A DNA stretch of 64,000 bases from Synechococcus sp. ROS8604 (GTDB lineage Bacteria > Cyanobacteriota > Cyanobacteriia > PCC-6307 > Cyanobiaceae): contig NZ_CP047946.1 in NCBI RefSeq assembly GCF_014279655.1, forward strand, positions 806,001-870,000, written 5' to 3'. Position 1 is the first letter of the stretch. Every line of letters begins with the position of its first letter. The notes beneath the pieces were generated by a model. The model was not told the origin of the DNA and did no database searches. It was given only the letters and a program-made list of their open reading frames with translations. Of the stretch, positions 54,901 to 62,746 are shown one piece after another. The translations under genes were made by a program, and so were the position numbers.

Positions 54901-56656
54901 GGACACGATGCTTGCGAGCCAGACCATTGGTGGCTTGAAGGAGGCCAACCTGCAGGCGGTGGCAAAGCACTACATCAGAGAGGACCTCAGCAAGATCGAA
55001 CAGGCTGGTGATTGGGGCAATGCAATCACCGAGTCGAAACTGCGTTACGCGGCTATCGATGCGCAGGTTGTCTTACCTCTGCGTGAAGCGTTGTTAGCGG
55101 AGCTGGAAGCAACCAAGCAGGTGGAAGTGCACAGGCTGGACTGTTGCCGGATCAGCCCTGCTGCCGATGGGCAGGATCGTGGCTTGGCGATTGACTCTGC
55201 TGCTCTCGATGAGATTGAGGCGGCGGCCACAGCGGAATGGGATCCAAAGCGGACGCAACTCCACGCAATGCTCGGGCTGCCGAACCCTGAACCCACAGAG
55301 AGCCAGCCTTATGCCTCAACGGAGCAGGTGCACCCACGCCTTGTTGAAGCACTAGATGGTGAGCAACTCACCAAGGGAGTGAAGAACAAGGAAACCGGCG
55401 AGTGGGAGGATCGTCCCTCTACAGAGAAAAAAGTTCTCCAGAAGTTTGCTGGCGTTCCTGTTGTGGATTTACTGCTGGAGGTAAGAGACCTGGACCGCAC
55501 GCTGTTGGAGGTGAATCAGTTGCGCCGTGATTTGGAGTTTGCAGGTGGTCGTACTCGCCCCGATTACAGGCTGCTGGGGGCCAACACCGGCAGGATCACC
55601 ACAAGCGGTCAGATCGGCGCAAAAGACCTGGGCACTACAGGCCGAGTGATTAATGGGAAGAAGGAGCGGATCACATCCGACTCTGAGGTTTACAAGACAG
55701 GTAAACGGAAGGGCTTGCCTCGGGAAATCAAGCTACCCAGCCAGATCGGTTCCAATTTCCAAGGTCTATCTTCCAGAGTTAAGCGCGCGCTGTGGACTGG
55801 CAACCCTGACTCTTTGCTGCTGGATATCGACTGGGGCAGCCAGGAGATCCGGTTGCAGGCAAGCCCGCGCCTCTACAACGACAGAGGCTTCCGCCGCATG
55901 ATCCTCGACGGGATCGATCCCCACGCCTTGATGGCGTGCACACTGTTCGACTTGGAATTGCCAGAAGACGGCATCGTGAAAAAGGATTGGGTGGAACCCC
56001 ACCAACGCTCCGCAGCGAAGCCAGCCAACTTTTCGTTGCCCTACGGCTGCTTTGTTGCCTCTCTGCGCAGAGCACTCTCGGCAGCACAAGCCGTTGCAGT
56101 GAGCTGGGAGAAAGCTCAGGCCGTTTACGACACCTGGCACGAATTTCACCGCGAGACATCACTGCAGATGGACCGCTTCGATCCCAAGAAGCCTGGTGGG
56201 GGGAACATCTACGAATGCCGCTCTCTGGCTGGTCGCAGGGTTTGCCACTGGGGTCAAGCACCCAAGCCTGATGGCACAGTGCCTCAGTTTCGTATCGGCA
56301 GGACCAATGGCGTTAATTGGCCGATCCAAAGCAGTGGTGCAGACATGATGTCCGAGACCCTGGCAGAAATCTGGCCAGCCCTGGATCGATTCCCTGGCAC
56401 ACGCATCATCGGCTTGGTGCACGATGCTCTGCTTCTTGAAGTTCCTCGCTCTATGGCTGAGGAGGTGAAGGCGGTTGTTGTCGGTGCAATGACCAGTGAC
56501 CGCTTGCGTGATCGCTATTACGGCGACATCCCTTTGGTGGCTGATGCCAACTTCGGGGAGAACTGGGAGGTGGCTCACAACCCACTTTCAAAGCCGAATT
56601 CAGAGGAGGTAGGCAATCTGATGGGACATCGATGTTGCCCATGCCCGTCCGCCTAA
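51953..56656 (+). CDS. Primase-helicase-exonuclease-DNA polymerase A fusion (1567 aa)
   Basis: Domains in order: an AEP/RepB-type primase (~55-185; acidic pair in LFNEWDDQ at 79-86, SGNKSIHSYW at 109-118, RVMRLPGT at 151-158); a PriCT-like domain (~205-290); a RecA/RepA-like ATPase (Walker A GNAGSGKTT 403-411, Walker B DLVIIDS 507-513, VIWLNHDG 548-555); a winged-helix-like region (~640-700); a ~190-residue Ser/Pro/Lys linker; a DEDDy 3'-5' exonuclease (FDLET at 895-899, GHNLLFEA at 961-968, YAAIDA at 1032-1037); and a family A polymerase (TGRITTSG 1212-1219, motif A DWGSQEIR from Asp1293, motif B RSAAKPANF at 1352-1360, motif C LVHDALLLEV with Asp1491). Phe1360 is the usual dNTP-selecting position. 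Motif C has HDA instead of HDE. This would prime, unwind, copy and proofread DNA in one chain. Overlaps the next gene by 25 bases. Confidence 0.9.
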   Translation: MDHKFDQLQAQEFLGALGKEPETTRIRGFYEKTDLRKGGRKGNLCPNLINEWQEDGRGVYVVINEGGDRDEDITHCNALFNEWDDQPKEWQKTVWKALGLPEPSIQADSGNKSIHSYWVLSDSISAKQFRELQTRLAEFCNSDSTLFNPSRVMRLPGTCRGDGKPVRLISNTGYQYDHAFFDQLLPLLEQVEKEKKARRYKYEPRSLEEIRDALSTIPPRVPGTGTYIQYRNILWGLIKAVGEAGGTKDDAIALMKQHSPQWTHIDQVANSGGDLVNAGSFWFHAKENGYQLKNNGTSFGYRKQDPTRKEVEQRTYLELLNDLLDDTVRNRTDEAMPLRAELISRFRVTGAQVEAALFKMQLQKETGSKTKAPPDSLDLSRITGLDYQVDGFIVENDQTQIWGNAGSGKTTVAIGISISVIYSEGFLDHEHPARRGAVLFIASDSGPAPLKGAIQDFGVAERPEFNEGPGKRFHVWASDQDQGMSAWSADLQGCIKLLHFVKEYSIDLVIIDSCKAALAATDLEYTDNKGVTALLTFFKEVICPHTTVIWLNHDGAKSRGGDCPAGAKAWKEIPSTVHHITVPFDEETKRPAKTYRQWFVQKNRLGGTRDFLYKFADGELSVLKGQTTHGNCHSELVEGMRQKYLNSDLETFTKQDLYKVCPTHGAKTVANTLTTATRAKHPEICRRGRGLYALAPRLLDALKNVRSESGGTSSKSSSERASSNIPSTSRPPESGSSPGSSVIPEPDPWEDVGKKANPSHTNGSNGKSSHSSPHVKGLSGTAGALMPKPNPAPVKGSCAPGQTADLKTATKTPLCETKSAAQGAFTIDIEPVVNSSSTKKKAKPVHKTAALLTPPPAVIAPVPRPYLGKPLPGIDYIHRAQDLPNPDGLPMLCGFDLETWNKRTDVWRHKASLFPSLGGEIRLAQVFDGTNTLVIDVALIGQKAIDWLRVLARDCERTLVGHNLLFEATHLIGAGIRPLCNWWDTMLASQTIGGLKEANLQAVAKHYIREDLSKIEQAGDWGNAITESKLRYAAIDAQVVLPLREALLAELEATKQVEVHRLDCCRISPAADGQDRGLAIDSAALDEIEAAATAEWDPKRTQLHAMLGLPNPEPTESQPYASTEQVHPRLVEALDGEQLTKGVKNKETGEWEDRPSTEKKVLQKFAGVPVVDLLLEVRDLDRTLLEVNQLRRDLEFAGGRTRPDYRLLGANTGRITTSGQIGAKDLGTTGRVINGKKERITSDSEVYKTGKRKGLPREIKLPSQIGSNFQGLSSRVKRALWTGNPDSLLLDIDWGSQEIRLQASPRLYNDRGFRRMILDGIDPHALMACTLFDLELPEDGIVKKDWVEPHQRSAAKPANFSLPYGCFVASLRRALSAAQAVAVSWEKAQAVYDTWHEFHRETSLQMDRFDPKKPGGGNIYECRSLAGRRVCHWGQAPKPDGTVPQFRIGRTNGVNWPIQSSGADMMSETLAEIWPALDRFPGTRIIGLVHDALLLEVPRSMAEEVKAVVVGAMTSDRLRDRYYGDIPLVADANFGENWEVAHNPLSKPNSEEVGNLMGHRCCPCPSA

Positions 56657-59600
56657 TCACCCCAAGCCAGCTGTCGCTGTTTTCGATCAGCCCGGTGATC
56701 GGGGCATGGTGGCAGGAGCTGGAAGCGCGCAAACTATTCGAGGGCAATAAACCAGCGGTAAGCGAGCTGGTTCAACAGTTGCGTGACGATGGCTTGCGTC
56801 ATGAAGAGGTGTTGCTCGAGAAGCTGGAGAAAGAGGGGCATCGCATCGCTCGTTTGCCTGGCAAGCAAACGGAGGCTGATTACGCCGCCACGAAGCAAGC
56901 GATGGCTGAGGGGTATGACTTCATCCATCAAGCCTCGTTTTGTGATGGCGGAATGCGGGGCAGCGCCGATCTGCTCAGGAAGATTGAGCAACCGTCAGCT
57001 TTAGGTGAGTGGAGCTACATCCCTATTGAGTGCAAGCTCGCCAGTAAGCCAAAAACCACGTTTCTGGTGCAGGCTTCTGCCTATTGCGAACTGCTGCTCC
57101 CGCTTCTAGGTAGTCGGCCGGATCAGTTCGATCTGTATCTAGGTGGCGGCAGGTTTCAGCGATACAACACGGATCAGTTCTGGGCTTGGTATCAGCATCT
57201 ACGCCAACGCTTCTCAGCCTTTCAGGAACGTTTTGACCCCAGCCAATCGCCTGAGGATGCACCGGGTGATCACAGCAACTGGACAGCGTTCATTGAGGAA
57301 CGGCTAGAGCAGCAGCGCGATTTAATCCTGGTGGCGGGGATGCGCCAAAGCCAACGCAAGAAGCTGCGTGCAAAAGGCATCACCACGATCGAGGAGTTGG
57401 CTGTACTGCCAGGTGGCAGCAGCGTGAAAGGACTGTCAGGCGAGGCGTTGCATGAGTTGCGCCAACAAGCTGAACTGCAGCTCACTCCAGTTGGTCCTGA
57501 TGGCCGTCCGGCCTATCGACTGCGACCTGCCATCACTGGCAAAGGGTTGAGTGCCTTGCCTGCAGCTGATCCCGGCGACATCTGGTTTGACATGGAGGGA
57601 ATCCAGGATTCGGTGGCTGGCACCAAGCTCGAATATCTGTTCGGCGCTTGTTACCGCGATACGCCTGATACCTGTCCAGTGTTCAAGGCTTGGTGGGCCC
57701 ACACCCCAGACGAAGAAAAGGCCGCCTTTGCTGCTTGGGTGGATTGGGTAGAGGACCGGCGCAGGAGCCATCCAGGGCTGCACATCTACCACTATGCGGC
57801 CTATGAAAAAACAGCGATGCGGCGGCTCGCGCAGCAGCACGCCACACGGGAGGCGGAGATCGACGATTGGCTGCGCACCGGTTTGCTGGTGGATCTGTTG
57901 CCAGTGGTGACTAGTTCGATCGTGCTGGGTGAACCGAGCTACTCGATCAAGAAAGTGGAGCACCTTTATATGGAGCAGCGCGAGGCAGGGGTCACCAACG
58001 CTGGTGATTCAGTGGTGGCCTATCTGCACTGGCAACTCTCTGACGAGCCACAGGTTCCAGGCGAGGCTCCTACTTACAGCCCAAAGCTGAAAGCAATTGA
58101 GGACTACAACCGGGAGGATTGCGAAAGCACTGCGCTTTTGCACGACTGGCTGCGTCAACGCAAAGAGGAACTGGGTCTGCCGGAATACCCACTGCAGCAA
58201 TCAAGCGAAGACGAGCAGGAGCTACGGGAGCCGCAACCGCTGGAGCTGCTTAGCCAACAACTCCTTGTTGAGATTCCTGACCCACTTGCTGATGACAATG
58301 CGACCGGACCGCTTGGCTTGAGCTGGAGAGCCCACAAGCTTCTCGCTCAATTGCTGCCCTTCCATCACCGGGAAGCCAAGGTGGGCTGGTGGGCCTATTT
58401 CGATCGCAGGAGCAAAGCTGAACTGAGCCCGGATGAGCTGATTGACGACGGAGAAGCAATCGCGGAAGTTAAGTGGGTAGGGATGGACGAGCGTCCCAGC
58501 GCCAGGACAGGCGCAGACATTCATCACTTCCGTTTTGACCCCAGCCAGCCACTAAAACTGCATGCCGGGAATGGCGACGGGCGGCTGACCGTGGAGCTAC
58601 CAGCCACCGGCCTGAAACTGGATGTCGATGCCCTCGATAGCAAGCAGGGCAGCGTGAGCTTGAAGTTGCCTTGGCGGAAACGCGATCAACGCCTCGCCAA
58701 TGGCGAAGGAGAGGGCATCCCTAAAGAGCCCACTTCGGTGATCAAGGTGCCTGCGGACATCAGCAAACCGTTGCGAGAACGGCTTGAAGAGCAGGCCATG
58801 GAGTGGGTCCACGAGAACAAACCAATTCCCAAAGCAATCGTGCAGCTGCTTGAACGGAAGCCGCTGAAGGAACTCAATGACCTGAATGCAGCGATTGCTG
58901 GAGATCCCAATGCTGTAGCGGGTGCACTGGCGAACTACCTGCAGGAGCATTCCGGCATCAGCCTGGCGCTGCAGGGTCCACCGGGCACCGGCAAAACCAC
59001 AGTCACCGGCCAGGTCATCGCTCAATTAGTGAAAGATGGCCAGCGAGTAGCGATCAGCTCAAACAGCCATCCGGCGATCAACAACCTGCTCAGGAAAGCC
59101 AAGAGCACATGCACTGCCGCAGGCGTGGCGAGCGAGGTGGTGAAGTGCAGCAATGCCAAGGAGGATCCACTGGCGGCTGAAGGCTTCTCTGTTGTCAGGC
59201 CGGACCAGCTCTCAGAAGAGATGGCAGTGGTGGGCGGCACCACCTGGATGTTCTGCAAAGAAGAACTTGATGATCAGTTCGATCTTTTGGTGGTGGATGA
59301 GGCCGGGCAGATGTCGCTCGCCAATCTTCTGGTGATGGCACGCTGTGCTCGCTCAATCCTTCTAGTCGGCGATCAACAGCAACTAGCTCAGCCGTCTCAG
59401 GCCGATCATCCCGGCGATTCAGGCCAAAGCTGCTTGGAGTATTGGATGGAGGGAGCATCTGTGGTGCCCTCCGATCGTGGCGTGTTTCTAGGCACTAGCT
59501 GGCGGATGGAACCCAGCCTCACGGCAATGGTGAGTGAGCTGTTTTATGAGGGCCGGCTCAAGGCCAATCCAGGAAATTGCGCAAACCGCATTGAATGGGC

Positions 59601-60135
59601 AAAACCATGCCAAAGCAAAGCGGGATTGCTATTGCCTCAGCAGGGCCTCGTGTTTGAAGCAGTGGACCACAGCGGTAATAGCGTCTGCAGCGAGGAAGAA
59701 ATCAATCGCATCGAAGAACTGGTGGATGCCCTGCTGGGAGGCCACTACCAACACGCCAAAGCTGGAGAACTTGATAAAGGCCCGCTGACTGCGAGCAAGA
59801 TCTTGGTGACAGCGCCATACAACGTGCAGGTGAACCGGCTGAAGCAACGGCTGGCTGGCAAAGCCCGGGTGGGAACAGTGGACAAGTTCCAGGGCCAGGA
59901 GGCTCCGGTTGCCATTCATTCGCTTACGGCAAGCAGCGGTGATGACGCACCCAGAGGGTTGAGTTTCTTGTTGGAGCCGAATCGATTGAACGTGGCAATC
60001 AGTAGGGCTCAGTGCCTTTCGATTGTTGTGGGCTCCACCAACTTGGCCAGTGGTATCGCAAACACGGTGGCGGAAGCTGAGCAGATCAATCGGTTATGCA
60101 GGCTTCAATCGCACCAATGGTCAAGTAATAAATGA
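56632..60135 (+). CDS. TM0106-type RecB-like nuclease with RNase H-like domain and SF1 helicase (1167 aa)
   Basis: Residues ~1-230: RecB/Cas4-like nuclease (GSADLL with Asp113, then IPIECKL with the ExK pair at ~132-135). ~245-285: helix-hairpin-helix-like (TTIEELAVLPGGSSVKGLSG). ~315-510: RNase H-like exonuclease of the YprB type (IWFDMEG, HIYHYAAYEKTAM, YNREDCESTALLHDWL). ~760-1150: Upf1/Dna2-like SF1 helicase (GPPGTGKTT 782-790, VVDEAGQMSLANLL from 887, LLVGDQQQLAQPSQ, GTSWRMEPSLTAMV, GTVDKFQGQEAPVAIHSL, NRLNVAISRAQ). The whole fits the COG2251 family. A Dna2-like role in end or flap processing is plausible beside a polymerase. The start lies inside the end of the polymerase gene, indicating an operon. 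Confidence 0.88.
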   Translation: MLPMPVRLITPSQLSLFSISPVIGAWWQELEARKLFEGNKPAVSELVQQLRDDGLRHEEVLLEKLEKEGHRIARLPGKQTEADYAATKQAMAEGYDFIHQASFCDGGMRGSADLLRKIEQPSALGEWSYIPIECKLASKPKTTFLVQASAYCELLLPLLGSRPDQFDLYLGGGRFQRYNTDQFWAWYQHLRQRFSAFQERFDPSQSPEDAPGDHSNWTAFIEERLEQQRDLILVAGMRQSQRKKLRAKGITTIEELAVLPGGSSVKGLSGEALHELRQQAELQLTPVGPDGRPAYRLRPAITGKGLSALPAADPGDIWFDMEGIQDSVAGTKLEYLFGACYRDTPDTCPVFKAWWAHTPDEEKAAFAAWVDWVEDRRRSHPGLHIYHYAAYEKTAMRRLAQQHATREAEIDDWLRTGLLVDLLPVVTSSIVLGEPSYSIKKVEHLYMEQREAGVTNAGDSVVAYLHWQLSDEPQVPGEAPTYSPKLKAIEDYNREDCESTALLHDWLRQRKEELGLPEYPLQQSSEDEQELREPQPLELLSQQLLVEIPDPLADDNATGPLGLSWRAHKLLAQLLPFHHREAKVGWWAYFDRRSKAELSPDELIDDGEAIAEVKWVGMDERPSARTGADIHHFRFDPSQPLKLHAGNGDGRLTVELPATGLKLDVDALDSKQGSVSLKLPWRKRDQRLANGEGEGIPKEPTSVIKVPADISKPLRERLEEQAMEWVHENKPIPKAIVQLLERKPLKELNDLNAAIAGDPNAVAGALANYLQEHSGISLALQGPPGTGKTTVTGQVIAQLVKDGQRVAISSNSHPAINNLLRKAKSTCTAAGVASEVVKCSNAKEDPLAAEGFSVVRPDQLSEEMAVVGGTTWMFCKEELDDQFDLLVVDEAGQMSLANLLVMARCARSILLVGDQQQLAQPSQADHPGDSGQSCLEYWMEGASVVPSDRGVFLGTSWRMEPSLTAMVSELFYEGRLKANPGNCANRIEWAKPCQSKAGLLLPQQGLVFEAVDHSGNSVCSEEEINRIEELVDALLGGHYQHAKAGELDKGPLTASKILVTAPYNVQVNRLKQRLAGKARVGTVDKFQGQEAPVAIHSLTASSGDDAPRGLSFLLEPNRLNVAISRAQCLSIVVGSTNLASGIANTVAEAEQINRLCRLQSHQWSSNK

Positions 60136-60367
60136 GGTTAAAGAGCCTCTCGTATAACCCAATTAATAGAGGACGATTTATGAAGGCTGCGATGCCCATG
60201 AAAACTTCCACGCCTTGATTGATAAGGTATTGATCACCTGGGACACTCCCTGCAGCATGAAAGCTAATAAAAGATCATTGTTCCCAGTGCTCAACACATA
60301 AATAGTCGAATGAGGTTGCGACAAGGAGAGTGAAGCCTTAGTCTGCTGGCGTTGTATAGAAAAATGT

Positions 60368-60577
60368 ATGAACTACAGCAAAGAATTGCTTATTAAGTGC
60401 TTGACAAATGAATATGCGCACTTGCTCCATGACAGCGAAGAGCCAGGAGACATGACTGTCGAAGAGCGTAGAGAATGGTTCAATACTCTCTCTGTTGAGC
60501 AGCTCATTGGAGAGACAGGTTGGGATGATGAAGAAGACCTAAAAGAGTTTATCGAAAATTGGAAGGGTGAGGAATAG
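60368..60577 (+). CDS. Small acidic protein, local paralogue family member 1 (69 aa)
   Basis: The core pattern is LLIKCLTNEYAHLLHDSEEP, then MTVEERREWFNTLSVEQLIG and an acidic LKEFIENWKGEE end. The same layout (L...L..EY.YL.HD..DP....S.......LS...L) recurs at 61579-61827, 61883-62132 and in the C-terminal half of 60895-61539. No known domain and strongly acidic. Function unknown. Confidence 0.6.
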   Translation: MNYSKELLIKCLTNEYAHLLHDSEEPGDMTVEERREWFNTLSVEQLIGETGWDDEEDLKEFIENWKGEE

Positions 60578-60894
60578 AGAGGACTAGCTTATAAGTGCAT
60601 ATGCATAAACTCATCAGGAGGATGGAAACGAATGGGAGGAGGATGATCTTTATGTTTCTACAAGAGGATTTCACAAAGATGATAAATCAATGCATTCTCT
60701 TTATATGAAATTCCCAAACGACAATCCTGGCTTCGACTTTTGAGCAAGAGTGTGACTAAACTATAATTTAATCATGCCAAGTACGGGGCAACTATTTTAA
60801 GAAAAGCAAAAACAATCTTTCGACGTCATCTCAAAACCAGTACAAGCAATCAAAGCAAAGTATGATTCTAATCAACTGAAGATCTCGATGCTTA
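60578..60894. other. Intergenic; possible short remnant frame
   Basis: A frame at about 60620-60742 would encode GNEWEEDDLYVSTRGFHKDD and end GFDF, protein-like but without a start codon. No other feature seen. Confidence 0.3.
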
Positions 60895-61539
60895 TCAATT
60901 CTCCTCTATTAAACTTGTGCTGCCATCTTCGTTCTTGGTGTAAATTAATTCTGCATAATTTGATCTTGCTCCCCAAATATTCACGTACTCCTCAAGAGTC
61001 ATATCATAAGGATTGTCTGATGGTTCATCAACATTGACACTGCTCTCTTGCATCAACTCCTCCCATGACATTTCCGAAACAGACTTTTTATAATCATCTA
61101 AAGACATCTCATCAGATTCTGTACCTCCGTCGTCAGCGCAGATGTATGCATAATCATTAATTACTGATTGTCTGAGTTGTTCAATTGTTATTTCATTTGA
61201 CGATAGAGTTGAAGATTCTTTATTCCGTACAAACTCAGAGCAGTCAAGATCTATAATATTATGACTACTGGCATAGTCTAATAGCAAAAGAGCATTCTCA
61301 TGTCTCTCAACGCTAATAAGATCAAGGTCATTAAAAATCGCAAGAGCGTATAAAATAGAGAAATTTCCTCCATTGCTAAATTCATTCTCCCATCGATTAA
61401 ATAGATCTACTGCATCGCCTGCCACTGAGACTGCATTTATAACAGGGAAGATATCTTTATAGGTCTCCTGGATATGTCTTTTTACCTCATCAGGATCTTG
61501 CCCAGACTCCTTACTAAAAGAGTTCAATGACTCAGACAT
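60895..61539 (-). CDS. Two-part acidic protein carrying the small-paralogue domain (214 aa)
   Basis: The N-terminal ~125 residues (DEVKRHIQETYKDIFPVINA, then LYALAIFNDLDLISVERHEN) are helical and unknown. The C-terminal ~85 (TIEQLRQSVINDYAYICADD, SLDDYKKSVSEMSWEELMQE, MTLEEYVNIWG) match the small acidic family of 60368, 61579 and 61883. So this is that domain fused to a second one. AT-rich, no signal peptide. Confidence 0.6.
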   Translation of the reverse strand: MSESLNSFSKESGQDPDEVKRHIQETYKDIFPVINAVSVAGDAVDLFNRWENEFSNGGNFSILYALAIFNDLDLISVERHENALLLLDYASSHNIIDLDCSEFVRNKESSTLSSNEITIEQLRQSVINDYAYICADDGGTESDEMSLDDYKKSVSEMSWEELMQESSVNVDEPSDNPYDMTLEEYVNIWGARSNYAELIYTKNEDGSTSLIEEN

Positions 61540-61578
61540 AATTCGACTAAAACCATCAAAACCATTTTACATCAAAAT

Positions 61579-61827
61579 TCATGCTTTCCACATTTCCATG
61601 TACTCATCGAACAAAATCTTGTCCTCATCTTCTTTGCAGCAGTTTTCTGTAAGAATACTCTCCTCAATCGCCTTCTTTAACTCCGCAACAGAAAGTAAAT
61701 TTATACCCTTCAAGTGATCCTCAGAACTCATATCCTCTTCTGGGTCAAATTCGTCATGTATGAGGTATTCATACTCTTTCTGAAGAGCAGTAATGAGTTG
61801 CTGCCTAGAATACTCTGAATTAGTCAC
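61579..61827 (-). CDS. Small acidic protein, local paralogue family member 2 (82 aa)
   Basis: It begins MTNSEYSRQQLITALQKEYE, YLIHDEFDPEEDMSSEDHLK, then LLSVAELKKAIEES and an EDKILFDEYMEMWKA end. It is the clearest full-length member of the family and nearly identical at its N-terminus to the broken neighbour at 61883-62132. ATG start in AT-rich context. Function unknown. Confidence 0.6.
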   Translation of the reverse strand: MTNSEYSRQQLITALQKEYEYLIHDEFDPEEDMSSEDHLKGINLLSVAELKKAIEESILTENCCKEDEDKILFDEYMEMWKA

Positions 61828-61882
61828 AATAAGATTTCATTGCGCTTAATCATTATACTTGCCTAATTAACACATGTCAAAG

Positions 61883-62132
61883 TCATAACCATCTATTCAT
61901 ATAATCGGCAACTGTGACACTGTCGCCTTCGTCTTGATTACTGTCATCTGCTTCAACCATTTCAGCAACCTCCGCCATAAGAGTATGAAGCGAAAGAGAT
62001 TGCAACCATTCTACATTTTCATCTGGAGACTTATCAACATCTGGATCAAAGTCATCATGTATTAAGATACTCATACTCGTTCTGAAGAGCAGTAATCAAT
62101 TGTTGCTGAGAGTACTGAGAGACAGAATCCAT
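61883..62132 (-). pseudogene. Small acidic protein, family member 3, frameshifted
   Basis: ATG 62130-62132 opens MDSVSQYSQQQLITALQNEY, EYLNT and stop. Removing one base in TATCTTAAT joins it to ILIHDDFDPDVDKSPDENVE, HTLMAEVAEMVEADD...YMNRWL, exactly the layout of the 61579 paralogue (EYEYLIHDEFDPE). A one-base insertion, or a sequencing error, separates the halves; an internal ATG at 62072-62074 could still give the 63-residue C-terminal part. Confidence 0.65.
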
Positions 62133-62221
62133 ATTGATGTAGCAATACAGGAGTAATCTAATCCACCAATGATAGAGTTAACAAGTGTTGAACAAACATC
62201 GAACCATTAAAGAAAAGGACA

Positions 62222-62728
62222 ATGGAATTTGATTTTGCATCGCGCTCCAAACAAGAGAAATTAAAGATATTCAAGTATTGGTTGCATCTCAAAGACTTCA
62301 AGAAAGGTGTGAACGCCTCTTGGGAGTCAGATAAAGATTATTCTGAAGAATTCATTGTTGAATTCATGAACAGTACTTTCATGACCTTAGTCAACACAAT
62401 TGAAAAGTTCTGGGAGTGGGATGAAGATCATAATTTATTTGCTTATGTGAAGGACGAATACATAGAAAAAATGAAAGACTCAGGTTATGAGCAGAGTGAG
62501 TTAAGAGAAGGAATATCAGAAGTAGAGTTTGATGAAGACGATGACGAAGATGAAGACGAACCAGGATTAATTTATCCAGAGAAGTTCTATGTTGCCGGTG
62601 CGCCTTACTTCTGGATGTCTGAAATCCCATTACCATTCAAGAAGCAATGGTTCTTTCAAAAGTATCCAACGATAAAAGAAGAGTGGTTGCGGTTTGACAA
62701 CAACTTTGAACAAAGCATTGGTTGTTAA
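62222..62728 (+). CDS. Acidic hypothetical protein (168 aa)
   Basis: ATG 62222 follows an AAAGGA-like ribosome site. It is rich in aromatic and charged residues (KLKIFKYWLHLKDFKKGVNA; TLVNTIEKFWEWDEDHNLFA), with an Asp/Glu run in the middle (EVEFDEDDDEDEDEPG) and a C-terminal LPFKKQWFFQKYPTIKEEWL. Cytoplasmic by appearance. No family recognised. The neighbourhood of other acidic small proteins suggests an accessory gene. Confidence 0.6.
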   Translation: MEFDFASRSKQEKLKIFKYWLHLKDFKKGVNASWESDKDYSEEFIVEFMNSTFMTLVNTIEKFWEWDEDHNLFAYVKDEYIEKMKDSGYEQSELREGISEVEFDEDDDEDEDEPGLIYPEKFYVAGAPYFWMSEIPLPFKKQWFFQKYPTIKEEWLRFDNNFEQSIGC

Positions 62729-62746
62729 TCACTCCTATCCCTTGAC

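Noticed and set aside
51953-60135. CRISPR-Cas locus, because of a Cas4-like nuclease domain
   Set aside because: No repeat-spacer array and no other Cas protein was seen. The RecB-like domain belongs to the TM0106/COG2251 layout with RNase H-like and SF1 helicase parts.
62391-62636. Minus-strand frame opposite the acidic 168-residue protein
   Set aside because: Its composition (Leu/His-rich runs) is the mirror of an Asp/Glu-rich coding strand.
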